Origin: Massilia sp. BSC265
GTDB taxonomy: Bacteria > Pseudomonadota > Gammaproteobacteria > Burkholderiales > Burkholderiaceae_D
Assembly: GCF_000740675.1 (NCBI RefSeq)
Contig: NZ_JPXI01000023.1
Location: 78,470 to 142,469 of the forward strand
Length of the DNA stretch: 64,000 bases
Direction: 5' to 3'
Numbering within the stretch: position 1 is the first letter of the stretch; each line of letters begins with the position of its first letter. The translations under genes and the position numbers were made by a program. This document shows, one piece after another, positions 27,778 to 37,188 of the stretch. The notes beneath the pieces were generated by a model. The model had not been told where the DNA came from and ran no database searches. It saw only the letters and a program-made list of their open reading frames with translations.

Positions 27778-27839
27778 TCAATATTATGCGATTTTCTTAA
27801 TGCGCGCCATGGTGCATAGTGCTGGAAAGGAGGCCAGAC

Positions 27840-28700
27840 ATGAACGCACCCACCGATCCACGCATCTTCGCAGTCCCCGAGCTTTGCTTCGCCACCGTCC
27901 CTTCCGGCGTACGTATTCCTTACGTGGCATCCGGGACCGGCGAAGCGCTGCTGTTCGTGCACGGCTCGCTGTGCGACTACCGCTACTGGAACAGCCAGAC
28001 GGACGCCTTGTCGCAGCACTTTTCCTGCTTCTCGGTCAGCCTCAGCCACTACTGGCCGGTCGACGAGGCCGTCGCACAAAGTGCCTTCAGCTGGCGGCAG
28101 CACGTCGCGGAACTGGCCGAGTTCATCCGGGCGATGCACCTCGGCCCGGTACACCTGGTCGGCCACTCGCGCGGCGCCTCCGTCGCGTTCAACCTGGCGC
28201 GCGGCTATCCCGAACTGGTGAAAACCTTGAGCCTGGCGGACCCCGCCGGTCCGCTGCAGACCGGCGCAGCGGCGGCGGCGCCGCTGCCTTCATCTTCCGA
28301 AGCCGTTCGCGAGCGTGTTGCCGACCTGATCGGGCAAGGTGAGCTCGACGCGGGCCTGGAGCTGTTCGTCGACTCGGTGAGCATGCCCGGCATCTGGCGC
28401 AAGAGCCCGGCCTCGTTCCGTACGATGGCGCTGGCCAATGCCGCAACGCTGCCGAAGCAGTTCCGCGATCCCCTGCCCGCCTACACCCGCGCGAGCGCGG
28501 CCGAGGTGCGCTGCAGGACCCTGCTCGTCGCAGGAGAACGCAGCCCGCGCATGTACCGCGATAACGTCGAACACCTGGCAGGCTGGATGGGACACGTGGA
28601 CAAGCGCACCATGGCGGGGGCGTCGCACGGAATGAACGTCACGCATGCGGCGGCGTTCAACCGCCTGCTCCGCGCCTTTCTGGGAGACCAGGCTGCATGA
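27840..28700 (+). CDS. Alpha/beta-hydrolase
   Basis: 286 residues. ATG 27840 is chosen because AAAGGAGG ends 6 bp before it; an upstream in-frame GTG at 27819 overlaps that site. Fold motifs: LLFVHGSLCDYRYW (oxyanion-hole HG), nucleophile elbow GHSRGAS (Ser), the acid after strand 7 in LLVAGERSPRMY (Glu, not the commoner Asp) and catalytic His in GASHGMNVTHA. Soluble, no signal peptide. Divergent from lysR, so likely induced by the regulator's ligand. The substrate is not deducible; esterase or C-C hydrolase activity is possible. Confidence 0.88.
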   Translation: MNAPTDPRIFAVPELCFATVPSGVRIPYVASGTGEALLFVHGSLCDYRYWNSQTDALSQHFSCFSVSLSHYWPVDEAVAQSAFSWRQHVAELAEFIRAMHLGPVHLVGHSRGASVAFNLARGYPELVKTLSLADPAGPLQTGAAAAAPLPSSSEAVRERVADLIGQGELDAGLELFVDSVSMPGIWRKSPASFRTMALANAATLPKQFRDPLPAYTRASAAEVRCRTLLVAGERSPRMYRDNVEHLAGWMGHVDKRTMAGASHGMNVTHAAAFNRLLRAFLGDQAA

Positions 28701-28711
28701 GCCTGGCGGAT

Positions 28712-29431
28712 TCAACAGGCTGTCGGTTTCATGCGTTCGACTTCCAGGCCGAACAGGGGACGCAGGCGCGTGCCGAATACGTTGCCGGCAACCGCTGCGA
28801 CAAGCCAGAGCCAGCCGTGCACGCTACCGGAGAGGATGCCGCTGAAGTAGGCACCGATGTTGCATCCGTAGGCAAGGCGGGCGCCATAGCCGAGCAGCAG
28901 TCCGCCGACCACTGCCGCAACAAGTGAACGCAGCGGCAGGCGCCATACGGGTGCGTAGCGCCCGGCGAGCGCCGCGGCGAGCATGGCGCCGAACACGAGC
29001 CCGATATCCATCACCGAGGTCACGTCGCGCGAGATAGGCGCAGCCAGGGCGGCGGCATTGGCCTTGGTGGTCCAGTAGGGCCAGCTCGCAATGTCGACGC
29101 CATGCAGCGATGCCGTCTTGGCGCCCCATAGCGCGAAGGCCGAGGTCACGCCCCACGGCCGTCCTGCCAGCGCCAAGGTCGCAAAGTTCAGCACGACCAA
29201 GGCGATGGCACCAGCCACCAGTGGCCAGGGACCGTGCAGCCAGCGCGGCCCCTCCACCGGCTGCAACTGCGGGGCGACCAAGCGCCCATGGCGGCGCTTT
29301 TCGACTGCCACGGTCATCGCGGCAATCAGCGCGAACACGGCCAGGTTCAGGGCGAGCGCGGGCGCGAGCCCCAAGGCATTCACCAGCGACAGCGGCTTCA
29401 GCTGCGGCTGGGCGGTCCAGACCGCGTATGC
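28712..29431 (-). pseudogene. YeeE/YedE (sulfur-transport) family gene, N-terminally truncated
   Basis: Homology-like sequence runs from about AVWTAQPQLKPLSLVNALG (near 29431) to the stop, about 240 residues: PWGVTSAFALWGAK, ISRDVTSVMDIGLVFGAMLA, YGARLAYGCNIGAYFSGILS, HGWLWLVAAVAGNVFGTRLR. Full-length family members have roughly 400 residues with two similar halves; the first half, with its own Cys-containing motif, is missing. Upstream codons (open to 29569) are Arg/Pro-rich and not membrane-like. It ends 11 bp from the convergent hydrolase and its broken end lies about 170 bp from tRNA-Cys. Probably inactive. Confidence 0.75.
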
Positions 29432-29565
29432 GCCGTGGCGATCACCGCGCCGGCGTAACCCGCTATTCTCGCGCGTTTTGGCGGTTCCTGCAGTGCTTGG
29501 CGGCGGACGGTCCTGGAATGGCCCCAGGTCCGGCGCCATCGGCCAGGACCCATGCCGCCCAAGAA

Positions 29566-29592
29566 GCAAACGGGCCCGAAGGGCCCGTTTTT
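29566..29592 (-). terminator. Terminator after tRNA-Cys 1
   Basis: Exact 10-bp arms AAACGGGCCC (29568-29577) and GGGCCCGTTT (29581-29590) with a GAA loop. On the minus strand it ends in TTT-GCTTCTT, downstream of the tRNA run. Confidence 0.75.
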
Positions 29593-29604
29593 GAAGAAGT
29601 CTTG

Positions 29605-29675
29605 AGGCGAGGACAGGAATCGAACCTGTCTCGACGGCTTTGCAGGCCGCTGCATAACCTCTTTGCTACCTCGCC
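29605..29675 (-). tRNA. tRNA-Cys(GCA), copy 1, without encoded CCA
   Basis: Acceptor arms GGCGAGG/CCUCGCC, anticodon loop CUGCAAA (GCA) and TpsiC arm ACAGG-UUCGAUU-CCUGU. After the discriminator U the genome reads CAA (29602-29604 complement) instead of CCA, unlike copy 2. The CCA-adding enzyme would have to repair this end. Confidence 0.92.
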
Positions 29676-29790
29676 AGAACCAATCTTATGCCAATGGCGC
29701 CATTCGGTTATGCGCTGCCGCAAGGCTGTGCACACTTGTCATGACAGGAACTGACACCGTACTGGGTTGGCAGCAAGCCGGGCCGGAAAA

Positions 29791-29822
29791 GCAGACGGGC
29801 CCCATCAGGGCCCGTGCTTGAA
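29791..29822 (-). terminator. Hairpin between the two tRNA-Cys genes
   Basis: ACGGGCCC (29795-29802) and GGGCCCGT (29808-29815) form an 8-bp stem with loop CATCA; on the minus strand a CTGCTTTT stretch follows. A probable terminator or processing stem after tRNA-Cys copy 2. Confidence 0.55.
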
Positions 29823-29828
29823 AAGATC

Positions 29829-29902
29829 TGGAGGCGAGGACGGGAGTCGAACCCGTCTAGACGGCTTTGCAGGCCGCTGCATAACCGCTTTGCTACCTCG
29901 CC
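29829..29902 (-). tRNA. tRNA-Cys(GCA), copy 2
   Basis: 74 bp including encoded CCA. The anticodon arm is the same as copy 1, but the TpsiC stem is ACGGG/CCCGU and there are D-arm differences, so the two are diverged copies rather than a recent duplication. Confidence 0.95.
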
Positions 29903-29976
29903 AGAGGTAATCTTAGGAGGGCTGACCCGGCGGGTTATGTGCCGTATCAACCGAGAAGAACTTTCTTCTCTGAATT

Positions 29977-30052
29977 TGGAGCGGGAGAAGAGTCTCGAAC
30001 TCTCGACCTCAACCTTGGCAAGGTTGCGCTCTACCAACTGAGCTACTCCCGC
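29977..30052 (-). tRNA. tRNA-Gly(GCC), copy 1
   Basis: 76 bp with encoded CCA. Acceptor GCGGGAG/CUCCCGC, anticodon loop UUGCCAA, TpsiC arm GAGAG-UUCGAGA-CUCUU. Identical as read to the other three copies. Confidence 0.96.
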
Positions 30053-30092
30053 TTAGGAGTGAAACACACGCAGACGCGTGCCGTAAAACCTT

Positions 30093-30168
30093 TGGAGCGG
30101 GAGAAGAGTCTCGAACTCTCGACCTCAACCTTGGCAAGGTTGCGCTCTACCAACTGAGCTACTCCCGC
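30093..30168 (-). tRNA. tRNA-Gly(GCC), copy 2
   Basis: 76 bp with CCA; identical as read to copy 1. The spacers between copies are different in sequence and length (40, 47 and 82 bp). Confidence 0.96.
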
Positions 30169-30215
30169 ATTGGAGTCTTACTTACGCCTGTCGCACCCAG
30201 CCGTCCGAAGATAAC

Positions 30216-30291
30216 TGGAGCGGGAGAAGAGTCTCGAACTCTCGACCTCAACCTTGGCAAGGTTGCGCTCTACCAACTGAGCTACTCCCGC
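30216..30291 (-). tRNA. tRNA-Gly(GCC), copy 3
   Basis: 76 bp with CCA; identical as read to the other copies. Confidence 0.96.
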
Positions 30292-30373
30292 GTACAGAAC
30301 AACGATTATCGCAGAACTTTGACATTTTCTCAAGTTTTCTCAATCGTACAACTGATCGTGTCACTTGAAAAAC

Positions 30374-30449
30374 TGGAGCGGGAGAAGAGTCTCGAACTCT
30401 CGACCTCAACCTTGGCAAGGTTGCGCTCTACCAACTGAGCTACTCCCGC
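30374..30449 (-). tRNA. tRNA-Gly(GCC), copy 4
   Basis: 76 bp with CCA; first of the run in the transcription direction, 100 bp downstream of pgsA. The pgsA-glyW-cysT order is also found in Escherichia coli, here with amplified tRNA copies. Confidence 0.96.
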
Positions 30450-30549
30450 TTTGTCTTTCATTCTGCTGCGTTGTTGTCGCAACAGGCAGGCATTATAGAG
30501 ATTCTATTCCGTACGTCAAGGATGACACTGAACATTTCTTGCAAGCGAA

Positions 30550-31128
30550 TCAAAGTGTCCCTGCCTTTTCCTTGATAAGCGGCCAGGCACGGCGCAGATA
30601 GTAGAACATCGACCAGACCGTCAGCACGCCGGCGACCCACAGGAAGTACTCGCCCCAGTAGTGGGTGTCGATCCCGAGCAGTACGTCATGGAACAGCAGC
30701 ATCGGGATGGCCGTCATCTGGGCAGCGGTCTTGATCTTGCCGAGCGAGCTCACGGCCACCGACTTGGTCGCGCCGATCTGGGCCATCCACTCACGCAGCG
30801 CGGAGATGGTGATCTCGCGGCCGATGATGATGAAGGCGATGATGGCGTTCACGCGGCCCAGCTGCACCAGCACCAGCAGCGCGCCGGCCACCATCAGCTT
30901 GTCGGCGACCGGGTCGAGGAAGGCGCCGAAGGCCGAGGTCTGGTTCCAGCGCCGCGCCAGGAAACCGTCGAACCAGTCGGTGACGGCGGCGATGATGAAG
31001 ACCAGGGTCGCGGCCAGGTTGCGGTCGGCCAGCGGCAACCAATGGGTCGGGAGATAGAAGACGCCTACAACCAGGGGAATCAGCGCTACACGTAACCAAG
31101 TCAGGAGAATCGGGATGTTGAAAGGCAT
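30550..31128 (-). CDS. pgsA: CDP-diacylglycerol--glycerol-3-phosphate 3-phosphatidyltransferase
   Basis: 192 residues from MPFNIPILLTWLRVALIPL. It makes phosphatidylglycerophosphate from CDP-diacylglycerol and glycerol 3-phosphate, the committed step to phosphatidylglycerol and cardiolipin, in the inner membrane. The CDP-alcohol phosphotransferase signature DGFLARR-x8-GAFLDPVADK is complete (D-G-x2-A-R-x8-G-x3-D-x3-D spacing), with four or five hydrophobic helices. The frame is open upstream to 31188 but without homology. It precedes the tRNA run, as in enterics. Confidence 0.95.
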   Translation of the reverse strand: MPFNIPILLTWLRVALIPLVVGVFYLPTHWLPLADRNLAATLVFIIAAVTDWFDGFLARRWNQTSAFGAFLDPVADKLMVAGALLVLVQLGRVNAIIAFIIIGREITISALREWMAQIGATKSVAVSSLGKIKTAAQMTAIPMLLFHDVLLGIDTHYWGEYFLWVAGVLTVWSMFYYLRRAWPLIKEKAGTL

Positions 31129-31235
31129 AGGGAAAGCACTGGTTACGGGATTGAAAAGTTTGGGCGACAGTCTACATGGGTATTGCAATTTGGACTAGGT
31201 GACTCGTCTGTATGCGGGCGATCGTGGCGCCAAAG

Positions 31236-31262
31236 AAAACGGGCTGCCAAGGCAGCCCGTTC
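31236..31262 (-). terminator. Terminator of the PEP-CTERM gene
   Basis: ACGGGCTGCC (31239-31248) and GGCAGCCCGT (31251-31260) form a perfect 10-bp stem with a two-base gap; the minus strand continues TTTTCTTTGG. It separates the PEP-CTERM gene from pgsA. Confidence 0.85.
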
Positions 31263-31281
31263 GAGGAAGTGTGTGTAACGC

Positions 31282-31923
31282 TCAGCGCTTGCGACGACGA
31301 GCGATGCCCGCGGCGGCCAGACCGAGCCCCGCGAGGGCGAGGGTGCCGGGTTCCGGTACGTCGTTGCTTCCGCCTTCAGTTGTGTCAACGTTGATCAACG
31401 TGATCCGTGCGGTTGCGGTGAGCAGCTCGCGCTGATCGAAAACGAGGTCGTTCAGCGATATCTGGTAAGACCCTGTGGTGCCGAAGTTGAACGTGAGCGG
31501 CGTCCATGTCAGTCGCAAGTCGACGGCGTCATCGTTGATTGCGCCGAGAGTCGGCGTGGCTGTCGCAGTGATCGTGCGGTCAACGCCGCCGGGCGCGGCA
31601 AAGGTGAAGTTTGCGAAAACTTTGAGAAGGTCGGTTTCATTTTCATCGATACCGGCGTTCGCCTCGATCAGTTCGGCGGTACCGAACACGAACTCATAGT
31701 ATTGTCCAGCCGTGTTCAACTCGAAATTCTTCGTAGTAAAGCCGTTATTCAAGAATTGCATGCCAAGATAGCCATCGTTATTGGCGTTTGAATTCGCGTA
31801 CCCACCTTCGTGCGAGAAGCTGACTGAGGTGATGGAGAATGGCGTTGCCATGGCGGCAGTTGAAACCATGGCTGCTGCGGCGAGCACGGTAGTCGTGACA
31901 CATTTGCGAAGTGAAATTTTCAT
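31282..31923 (-). CDS. PEP-CTERM sorting domain protein
   Basis: 213 residues. An N-terminal signal peptide (MKISLRKCVTTTVLAAAAMV, cleavage after AAMA) and a C-terminal sorting tail VPEPGTLALAGLGLAAAGIA followed by RRRKR: the PEP motif, a hydrophobic helix and basic end recognised by exosortase. The middle (about 25-185) is a beta-rich, Asn/Thr-rich secreted domain with no recognised function. Family knowledge: such proteins are processed by exosortase (not in this window) and exported, often linked to exopolysaccharide. It has its own terminator and sits between pgsA and uvrC as a monocistronic insertion; base composition is lower in GC than its neighbours. Confidence 0.9.
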   Translation of the reverse strand: MKISLRKCVTTTVLAAAAMVSTAAMATPFSITSVSFSHEGGYANSNANNDGYLGMQFLNNGFTTKNFELNTAGQYYEFVFGTAELIEANAGIDENETDLLKVFANFTFAAPGGVDRTITATATPTLGAINDDAVDLRLTWTPLTFNFGTTGSYQISLNDLVFDQRELLTATARITLINVDTTEGGSNDVPEPGTLALAGLGLAAAGIARRRKR

Positions 31924-32107
31924 ACAGGACCCCTAGCTGGTTATGGTGGATGGTGCGTCTCACCTAATGCATAAAACGTGCCAAGAGCCAGGATTCCTGT
32001 CAATACAAAGACTTACAAAGCTTCAACTATCCGATCTGGAGTTGTAATGTAAAGTTTACCGACAGTTACGTGAAGCGCATGCCGCATTCTCACACGCCAA
32101 CACTGTG

Positions 32108-34195
32108 TCAATGCAGCTGCCGATAAATCTCTTCAGCGAGGGTACTCGAGATACCCTCTACCGACATCAGGTCTTCGATACTGGCGTCGATCACCCCGCG
32201 CAGCCCGCCGAAGCGCGCCAGCAGGCGCTGGCGGCGCTTGGCGCCGATGCCTTCGATCTCTTCGAGGCGCGAGGCCTGGCGGGCCTTGGCGCGCTTGGCG
32301 CGCATGCCGGTAATCGCGAATCGGTGTGCCTCGTCGCGGATCATGGCCACCAGCATCAGTGCCGCCGATTCCTTGCCCAGCTCCTGGGGGGCGCGGCCGT
32401 CGGCGAAGATCAGGGTCTCCAGGCCGACGCGGCGCCCCTCGCCCTTGGCCACGCCGACGATCATCGCAATGTCCAGGCCCAGTTCCTCGAATACCTGGCG
32501 CGCCATCTCGACCTGGCCCTTGCCGCCGTCGACCAGCACGATGTCCGGCATGATGCCGTCGCCGTTGGCCACCTTTTCGTAACGGCGCTGCAGGACCTGG
32601 CGCATCGCGGCGTAGTCGTCGCCGGGCGTGATGCCGTTGATGTTGAAGCGGCGGTACTCGCCGTTCTGCATCGCGTGGTGGTGGAACACGACGCAGGAAG
32701 CCTGGGTCGCCTCGCCGGCCGTATGGCTGATGTCGAAGCATTCGATGCGCAGCTCGTCGAGCGTCTCGGCATCCAGCCCGAGCACGTCGGCCAGCGCGCG
32801 CGTGCGCGCCTGCTGCGAACCCTGCTCGGACAGCAGGCGCGCCAGCGAAATCTCGGCGTTCTTGCAGGCCAGCTCCAGCCACTGGCGGCGCTGTCCCTGC
32901 GGCTGGTAGATCAGGTTGATGCGGTGGCCGCACTGCTCGCTCAAGGCCATCATCAGTTCCGGCTGGTCGAACTCGATGTTCAGGATCAGGGTGCCCGGGA
33001 TGAACTGGCCCGCATAGTGCTGGGCCAGGAAGGCGCACAGCACCTCGACCTCGATCGGGCACTCACCCAGCGATTCGCCGACGTGGGTCGGGAAGTAGGC
33101 GCGGTCGCCCAGGTGGCGCCCGCCGCGCACCATCGCCAGGTTGACGCAGGCCCGGCCGCCCTGCACCACCACGGCGATTACGTCGACGTCGGCGTCGCCG
33201 GTGGTCTCCATGCTCTGCGCGTGCAGCACTTTCGACAGGGCCTGGATCTGGTTGCGCACGCTGGCGGCCTGCTCGAACTTGAGCTCCATCGCATAGGCCT
33301 GCATCTTCTGCTCGAGGTCTTCCAGCACCTCGCTCTGGCGCCCGCGCAGGAAGCGCGCAGCATTGTCGACGTCGCGCTTGTAGTCGTCCGGCGTGATCAG
33401 GTCGACGCAGGGCGCGCTGCAGCGGCCGATCTGGTGCAGCAGGCAGGGACGCGTGCGGTTGCTGTACACGCTGTCCTCGCAGGTACGCAGCAGGAAGACC
33501 CGCTGCAGCAACTGGATCGATTCCTTGGCCGCCCAGGCGGAAGGAAAAGGACCGAAGTACTGGTTCTTCTTGTCGAGCGCGCCGCGGTAGTAGCCCAGGC
33601 GCGGCGCCTCGCCGCTGGAAATCTTGATGTAGGGGTAGCTTTTATCGTCGCGGAACAGGATGTTGTAGCGCGGCTTGAGCGACTTGATCAGGTTGTTTTC
33701 CAGGATCAGCGCTTCGGCCTCGCTGTTGGTCACGGTCGTTTCCAGCCTGGCGATCTGCGAGACCATCATCGCGATGCGCGGGCTCGACAGGGTCTTCTGG
33801 AAGTAGCTCGACACGCGGTTCTTGAGGTTGCGCGCCTTGCCGACGTAGAGCACGTTGCCGTTGGCGTCGAAGTAGCGGTACACGCCCGGCAGCCCGGGCA
33901 GCTTGGCGACCGTGGCCTGCACCTGCTCGCGCGCCTCGCCGTCCGGCTTGACCGGCTCGCGCGCATCGCCCTGCAGGGTGGCTTTCAGTTCTTCCTTCAT
34001 GGCCTGCCAGCCGTCCGGGCGAGGACGCGGCGCCGGCGCCTCGGCCTTTGCCTTCGGTTTGGCCATGCGGGTGCGCGCGGGCTTTTCGGCGACGGGGGCT
34101 GGCGCCGGCATGGCCGCGCCCGCTGCCGCCACGTAGGCGGCAGGCGCTTCCGCCACTTCGGGGGTTTGCTTGTCTTCGGGTTTTGCTTCGGACAT
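32108..34195 (-). CDS. uvrC: UvrABC system protein C (excinuclease subunit C)
   Basis: 695 residues. UvrC makes the two incisions flanking bulky DNA lesions bound by UvrB. Domains: an unusual Ala/Pro/Lys-rich N-terminal extension (about 1-85), GIY-YIG nuclease ([26 protein letters not shown]), Cys-rich loop ([15 protein letters not shown]), UvrB-binding UVR motif ([20 protein letters not shown]), RNase H-like nuclease with [13 protein letters not shown] and RDEAHRFA carrying the catalytic acids/His, and C-terminal helix-hairpin-helix ([26 protein letters not shown]). The start MSEAKPEDK overlaps the acpS stop by one base (TGATG). Confidence 0.96.
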   Translation of the reverse strand: MSEAKPEDKQTPEVAEAPAAYVAAAGAAMPAPAPVAEKPARTRMAKPKAKAEAPAPRPRPDGWQAMKEELKATLQGDAREPVKPDGEAREQVQATVAKLPGLPGVYRYFDANGNVLYVGKARNLKNRVSSYFQKTLSSPRIAMMVSQIARLETTVTNSEAEALILENNLIKSLKPRYNILFRDDKSYPYIKISSGEAPRLGYYRGALDKKNQYFGPFPSAWAAKESIQLLQRVFLLRTCEDSVYSNRTRPCLLHQIGRCSAPCVDLITPDDYKRDVDNAARFLRGRQSEVLEDLEQKMQAYAMELKFEQAASVRNQIQALSKVLHAQSMETTGDADVDVIAVVVQGGRACVNLAMVRGGRHLGDRAYFPTHVGESLGECPIEVEVLCAFLAQHYAGQFIPGTLILNIEFDQPELMMALSEQCGHRINLIYQPQGQRRQWLELACKNAEISLARLLSEQGSQQARTRALADVLGLDAETLDELRIECFDISHTAGEATQASCVVFHHHAMQNGEYRRFNINGITPGDDYAAMRQVLQRRYEKVANGDGIMPDIVLVDGGKGQVEMARQVFEELGLDIAMIVGVAKGEGRRVGLETLIFADGRAPQELGKESAALMLVAMIRDEAHRFAITGMRAKRAKARQASRLEEIEGIGAKRRQRLLARFGGLRGVIDASIEDLMSVEGISSTLAEEIYRQLH

Positions 34196-34608
34196 CACTC
34201 TGCCATGGTGTCGCCCGGCGCCTGGGTGACGATCACGAAGGCGACCCCGTAGTCGGCCTCGTCGCTGATCGTCACCTGGGCGCTGAGCCGGTGTTCTTGC
34301 ATGAATTGTTGGAGGGCGCCGCTGCACACGATGGTCGGCTTGCCGCTCGGGGCGTTCAGCAGCTGCATCGAGCGCCAGGTCATGGGCATGCGCATGCCCA
34401 GCCCGATCGCCTTCGAGAACGCTTCCTTGGCCGAAAACCGGGTGGCCAGGAAGCGCAGCCCGCGCACCGCACTCCTGGCGCTGCGCGCATGGTATTTTTC
34501 CAGCTCCTGGGGACCGAGGATCTTCTCGGCAAAGCGCGGGCCGCTGCGTGCGAGCGCGGCCTCGACACGGGAAATCTGGACAATGTCGGTACCGATGCCG
34601 TAGATCAT
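34195..34608 (-). CDS. acpS: Holo-[acyl-carrier-protein] synthase
   Basis: 137 residues. It transfers 4'-phosphopantetheine from coenzyme A to Ser37 of AcpP (gene at 46639). The family motif [21 protein letters not shown] has the Mg-binding Asp, and [16 protein letters not shown] the catalytic Glu and Lys. Located between pdxJ and uvrC, with start codon 24 bp after pdxJ. Length is close to the usual 126-130. Confidence 0.96.
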   Translation of the reverse strand: MIYGIGTDIVQISRVEAALARSGPRFAEKILGPQELEKYHARSARSAVRGLRFLATRFSAKEAFSKAIGLGMRMPMTWRSMQLLNAPSGKPTIVCSGALQQFMQEHRLSAQVTISDEADYGVAFVIVTQAPGDTMAE

Positions 34609-34632
34609 GCCTGCTCCCCGCGTTTCAAGTGT

Positions 34633-35412
34633 CTAGTTCCGGTACGACGTGCCCAGGGAGGTCCCAAGTCGGGCCGCCACCATGATGGCCTTCATCTCGC
34701 GCACCGCGTTCTCCCAGCCCGCGAAGAGCGCGTGGGCGACGATCGCATGGCCGATGTTCAGCTCGTGGATGTCGGCGATCGCCGCGATCGGCTGAACATT
34801 GGTGTAGTGCAGGCCGTGGCCCGCATTCACGCGCAGGCCGCGCGTCGCGCCCGCATGCACGCCGGCCTGGATGCGCTCGATCTCGCGCAGGGCTTCGTCG
34901 CCCTCGGCCTCGGCATAGCGGCCAGTATGCAGTTCGATCACGGTGGCGCCCACGGCGGCTGCCGCTTCGATCTGGCGCTCGTCCGCGTCGATGAACAGCG
35001 ACACGCGGATGCCCTCTTCCTTCAGTTGCTTCACTGCCGCTTCCACTTCATTATAGTAGCGGATCACGTCGAGGCCGCCCTCGGTGGTGACTTCCTCGCG
35101 CCGCTCCGGCACCAGGCATACGTCCTGCGGCTTGACCTGGCAGGCGAAGTCGATCATCTCGCGCGTGACGGCCGCTTCCAGGTTCATGCGGGTCGCGAGC
35201 TGCGGGCGCAGCGCGATCACGTCCGCATCCTTGATGTGGCGGCGGTCTTCGCGCAGGTGCAGCGTGATCAGGTCGGCGCCGGCCTGCTCGGCCAGCAGGG
35301 CCGCGCGGATCGGGTCCGGATACGTGGTGCCGCGGGCATTGCGCACGGTGGCAACGTGGTCGATGTTGACGCCCAGGTCGATGACGGAGCCAAGGGGTTG
35401 CAGGAAGCTCAT
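34633..35412 (-). CDS. pdxJ: Pyridoxine 5'-phosphate synthase
   Basis: 259 residues, TIM barrel. It condenses 3-amino-1-hydroxyacetone phosphate with deoxyxylulose 5-phosphate to form pyridoxine 5'-phosphate (vitamin B6). Motifs: [105 protein letters not shown]. It lies in the conserved recO-pdxJ-acpS order. Confidence 0.97.
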   Translation of the reverse strand: MSFLQPLGSVIDLGVNIDHVATVRNARGTTYPDPIRAALLAEQAGADLITLHLREDRRHIKDADVIALRPQLATRMNLEAAVTREMIDFACQVKPQDVCLVPERREEVTTEGGLDVIRYYNEVEAAVKQLKEEGIRVSLFIDADERQIEAAAAVGATVIELHTGRYAEAEGDEALREIERIQAGVHAGATRGLRVNAGHGLHYTNVQPIAAIADIHELNIGHAIVAHALFAGWENAVREMKAIMVAARLGTSLGTSYRN

Positions 35413-35427
35413 GTGTGTACTCGTTTC

Positions 35428-36228
35428 TTATAACTGCATCAGGTCGATCAAAATCTGGCGCGTATTCAGCGGCGCGCCGCCCAGGTGGTGCGCCAGCAGG
35501 AAGCGCATCAGCTGCTTGCTCTGCGCCTGCGTGACCGGGTCGCCGTAGTCCTCGCGCTCCATGTCGAGCAGGGTCTTGCCGCTCACCACCGGCCAGCCGT
35601 CGGCGGGCACGGCTTCGCGCGCACCCTTTTCCGGGTCGACCACGTAGTCGCGCGCCGGGTCCACCGGGCCGCGTGTCGTGGTCGAGCGCCCGAGGTCTGC
35701 CGCGACCCCTGTTTCCTTAAGTAAGGCCCGTTCGAACTTTCGCAAGACGATGGGCGGCGGCTCGCCGTGGGCGAGCTGGTTGAGGGTGGAGACGTAGTGG
35801 TCGAAGAGAAGCGGATGCTTGTCGTCGCGCGCCAGCAGTTTCACCAGCAGCTCGTTGAGGTAGAAACCGCACAGCAGCGCGGTCTTCTCCAGCGGCAGCA
35901 TGCCGCCGACCCATTCGGCATCGATCAGGGTGCGCAGTTCGGATCTTCCGCTGAAGGACACCGACAGCGGCTGGAAGGTCTGCAGCACGCCGCGCAGCTT
36001 CGACAGCGGCCGCTTGGCGCCCTTCGCGACCACGCCCACGCGGCCGAAGTCGCGCGTGAACATGTCCACGATCAGGCTGGTTTCCTTGTAGGGATAGCTG
36101 TGCAGGACGAAGCCGGGCTGGCCGGTGACGCGGGTGTCGCGTACGGGCGGCCGGCTGCGCTTGGCCGCTACCGGAACGGCCGGTTCCGGTGTTTCGATGA
36201 GGTCGTCTGTATTTTCTTGGTCGGGCAT
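35428..36228 (-). CDS. recO: DNA repair protein RecO
   Basis: 266 residues. RecO loads RecA onto SSB-coated single-stranded DNA with RecR. An unusually long disordered N-terminus (about 1-35, acidic then basic) precedes the OB fold ([36 protein letters not shown]). The helical C-terminal part has [28 protein letters not shown]. The zinc-binding cysteines of some RecO proteins are absent, as in other beta/gammaproteobacteria. It follows era in the conserved order. Confidence 0.94.
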   Translation of the reverse strand: MPDQENTDDLIETPEPAVPVAAKRSRPPVRDTRVTGQPGFVLHSYPYKETSLIVDMFTRDFGRVGVVAKGAKRPLSKLRGVLQTFQPLSVSFSGRSELRTLIDAEWVGGMLPLEKTALLCGFYLNELLVKLLARDDKHPLLFDHYVSTLNQLAHGEPPPIVLRKFERALLKETGVAADLGRSTTTRGPVDPARDYVVDPEKGAREAVPADGWPVVSGKTLLDMEREDYGDPVTQAQSKQLMRFLLAHHLGGAPLNTRQILIDLMQL

Positions 36229-36252
36229 GCGTGGGGGACGGCCTCCGAAGGT

Positions 36253-37188
36253 TTATTCGTAACCGTAGGCGCGCAGGCCGGCTTCGTTGTCGGCCCAGCC
36301 GGATTTCACCTTGACCCAGATCTCCAGGTACACGGGGCCGCCGAACAGCTTTTCCATGTCCAGGCGCGACTGCGTCGAGATCTCTTTCAAGCGTGCCCCC
36401 TTGTTGCCGATGATCATGGACTTGTGCGTGTCGCGTTCGACCAGGATGGCGCAGAAGATGCGGCGCAGCTTGCCTTCCTGCTGGAACTGCTCGACCAGCA
36501 CGGTGCTGGTGTAAGGCAGTTCGTCGCCCAGCAGCCGGAACACCTTTTCGCGCACGATTTCGGCGGCCAGGAACTTCTCGCTGCGGTCGGTGATGTCGTC
36601 CGGGCCGAAAATCGGCGGGTTCTGCGGCAGGTGGCGCTTGATCTCTTCTTCCAGGGCATCCACCTGGAAGCGCATCTTGGCCGAGACCGGCACGATGGCG
36701 GTGAAGTCGCGCAGCGCGGCGACCTTCTGGGCGAAGGGCATCAGGACCGCCTTGTCCTTCATGCGGTCGGATTTATTGATGACCAGCACCACCGGGACGT
36801 TCTTCGGCAACAGGTCGAGCACCTGCTGGTCGGCCGGGCCGAAGGTGCCGGCTTCGACCAGGAACAGGATCACGTCCGAGGACGTCAGCGTGTTCGAGAC
36901 GGTCTTGTTCAGCGTCTTGTTGAGCGCGTTCGCATGGCGGGTCTGGAAGCCCGGGGTGTCGACGTAGATGAACTGGGCGTCGTCGCGGGTCTGGATGCCG
37001 GTGATGCGGTGACGCGTCGTCTGTGCCTTGCGCGAGGTGATCGACACCTTGGCGCCGATCAGGACGTTCATCAGGGTCGACTTGCCGACGTTCGGGCGGC
37101 CGACGATGGCGATGTAGCCGCAGCGGGAGTTTTCTGGGGTGCCGGTGTCGCCGGTATCGATGCTGTCGTTGTTCATGGTGGTGCTCAT
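36253..37188 (-). CDS. era: GTPase Era
   Basis: 311 residues. An essential GTPase that binds 16S rRNA near its 3' end during 30S maturation. G1 GRPNVGKST (about 30-38), G2 TTRHR, G3 DTPGFQ, G4 INKSD, and a C-terminal KH domain ([23 protein letters not shown]). Its start overlaps the rnc stop by 4 bp (ATGA), so RNase III and Era are translationally coupled as is usual. Confidence 0.97.
   Translation of the reverse strand: MSTTMNNDSIDTGDTGTPENSRCGYIAIVGRPNVGKSTLMNVLIGAKVSITSRKAQTTRHRITGIQTRDDAQFIYVDTPGFQTRHANALNKTLNKTVSNTLTSSDVILFLVEAGTFGPADQQVLDLLPKNVPVVLVINKSDRMKDKAVLMPFAQKVAALRDFTAIVPVSAKMRFQVDALEEEIKRHLPQNPPIFGPDDITDRSEKFLAAEIVREKVFRLLGDELPYTSTVLVEQFQQEGKLRRIFCAILVERDTHKSMIIGNKGARLKEISTQSRLDMEKLFGGPVYLEIWVKVKSGWADNEAGLRAYGYE

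Noticed and set aside
32105..34252. 715-codon plus-strand open frame
   Set aside because: Complementary to uvrC with no recognisable motif; uvrC has all catalytic residues.
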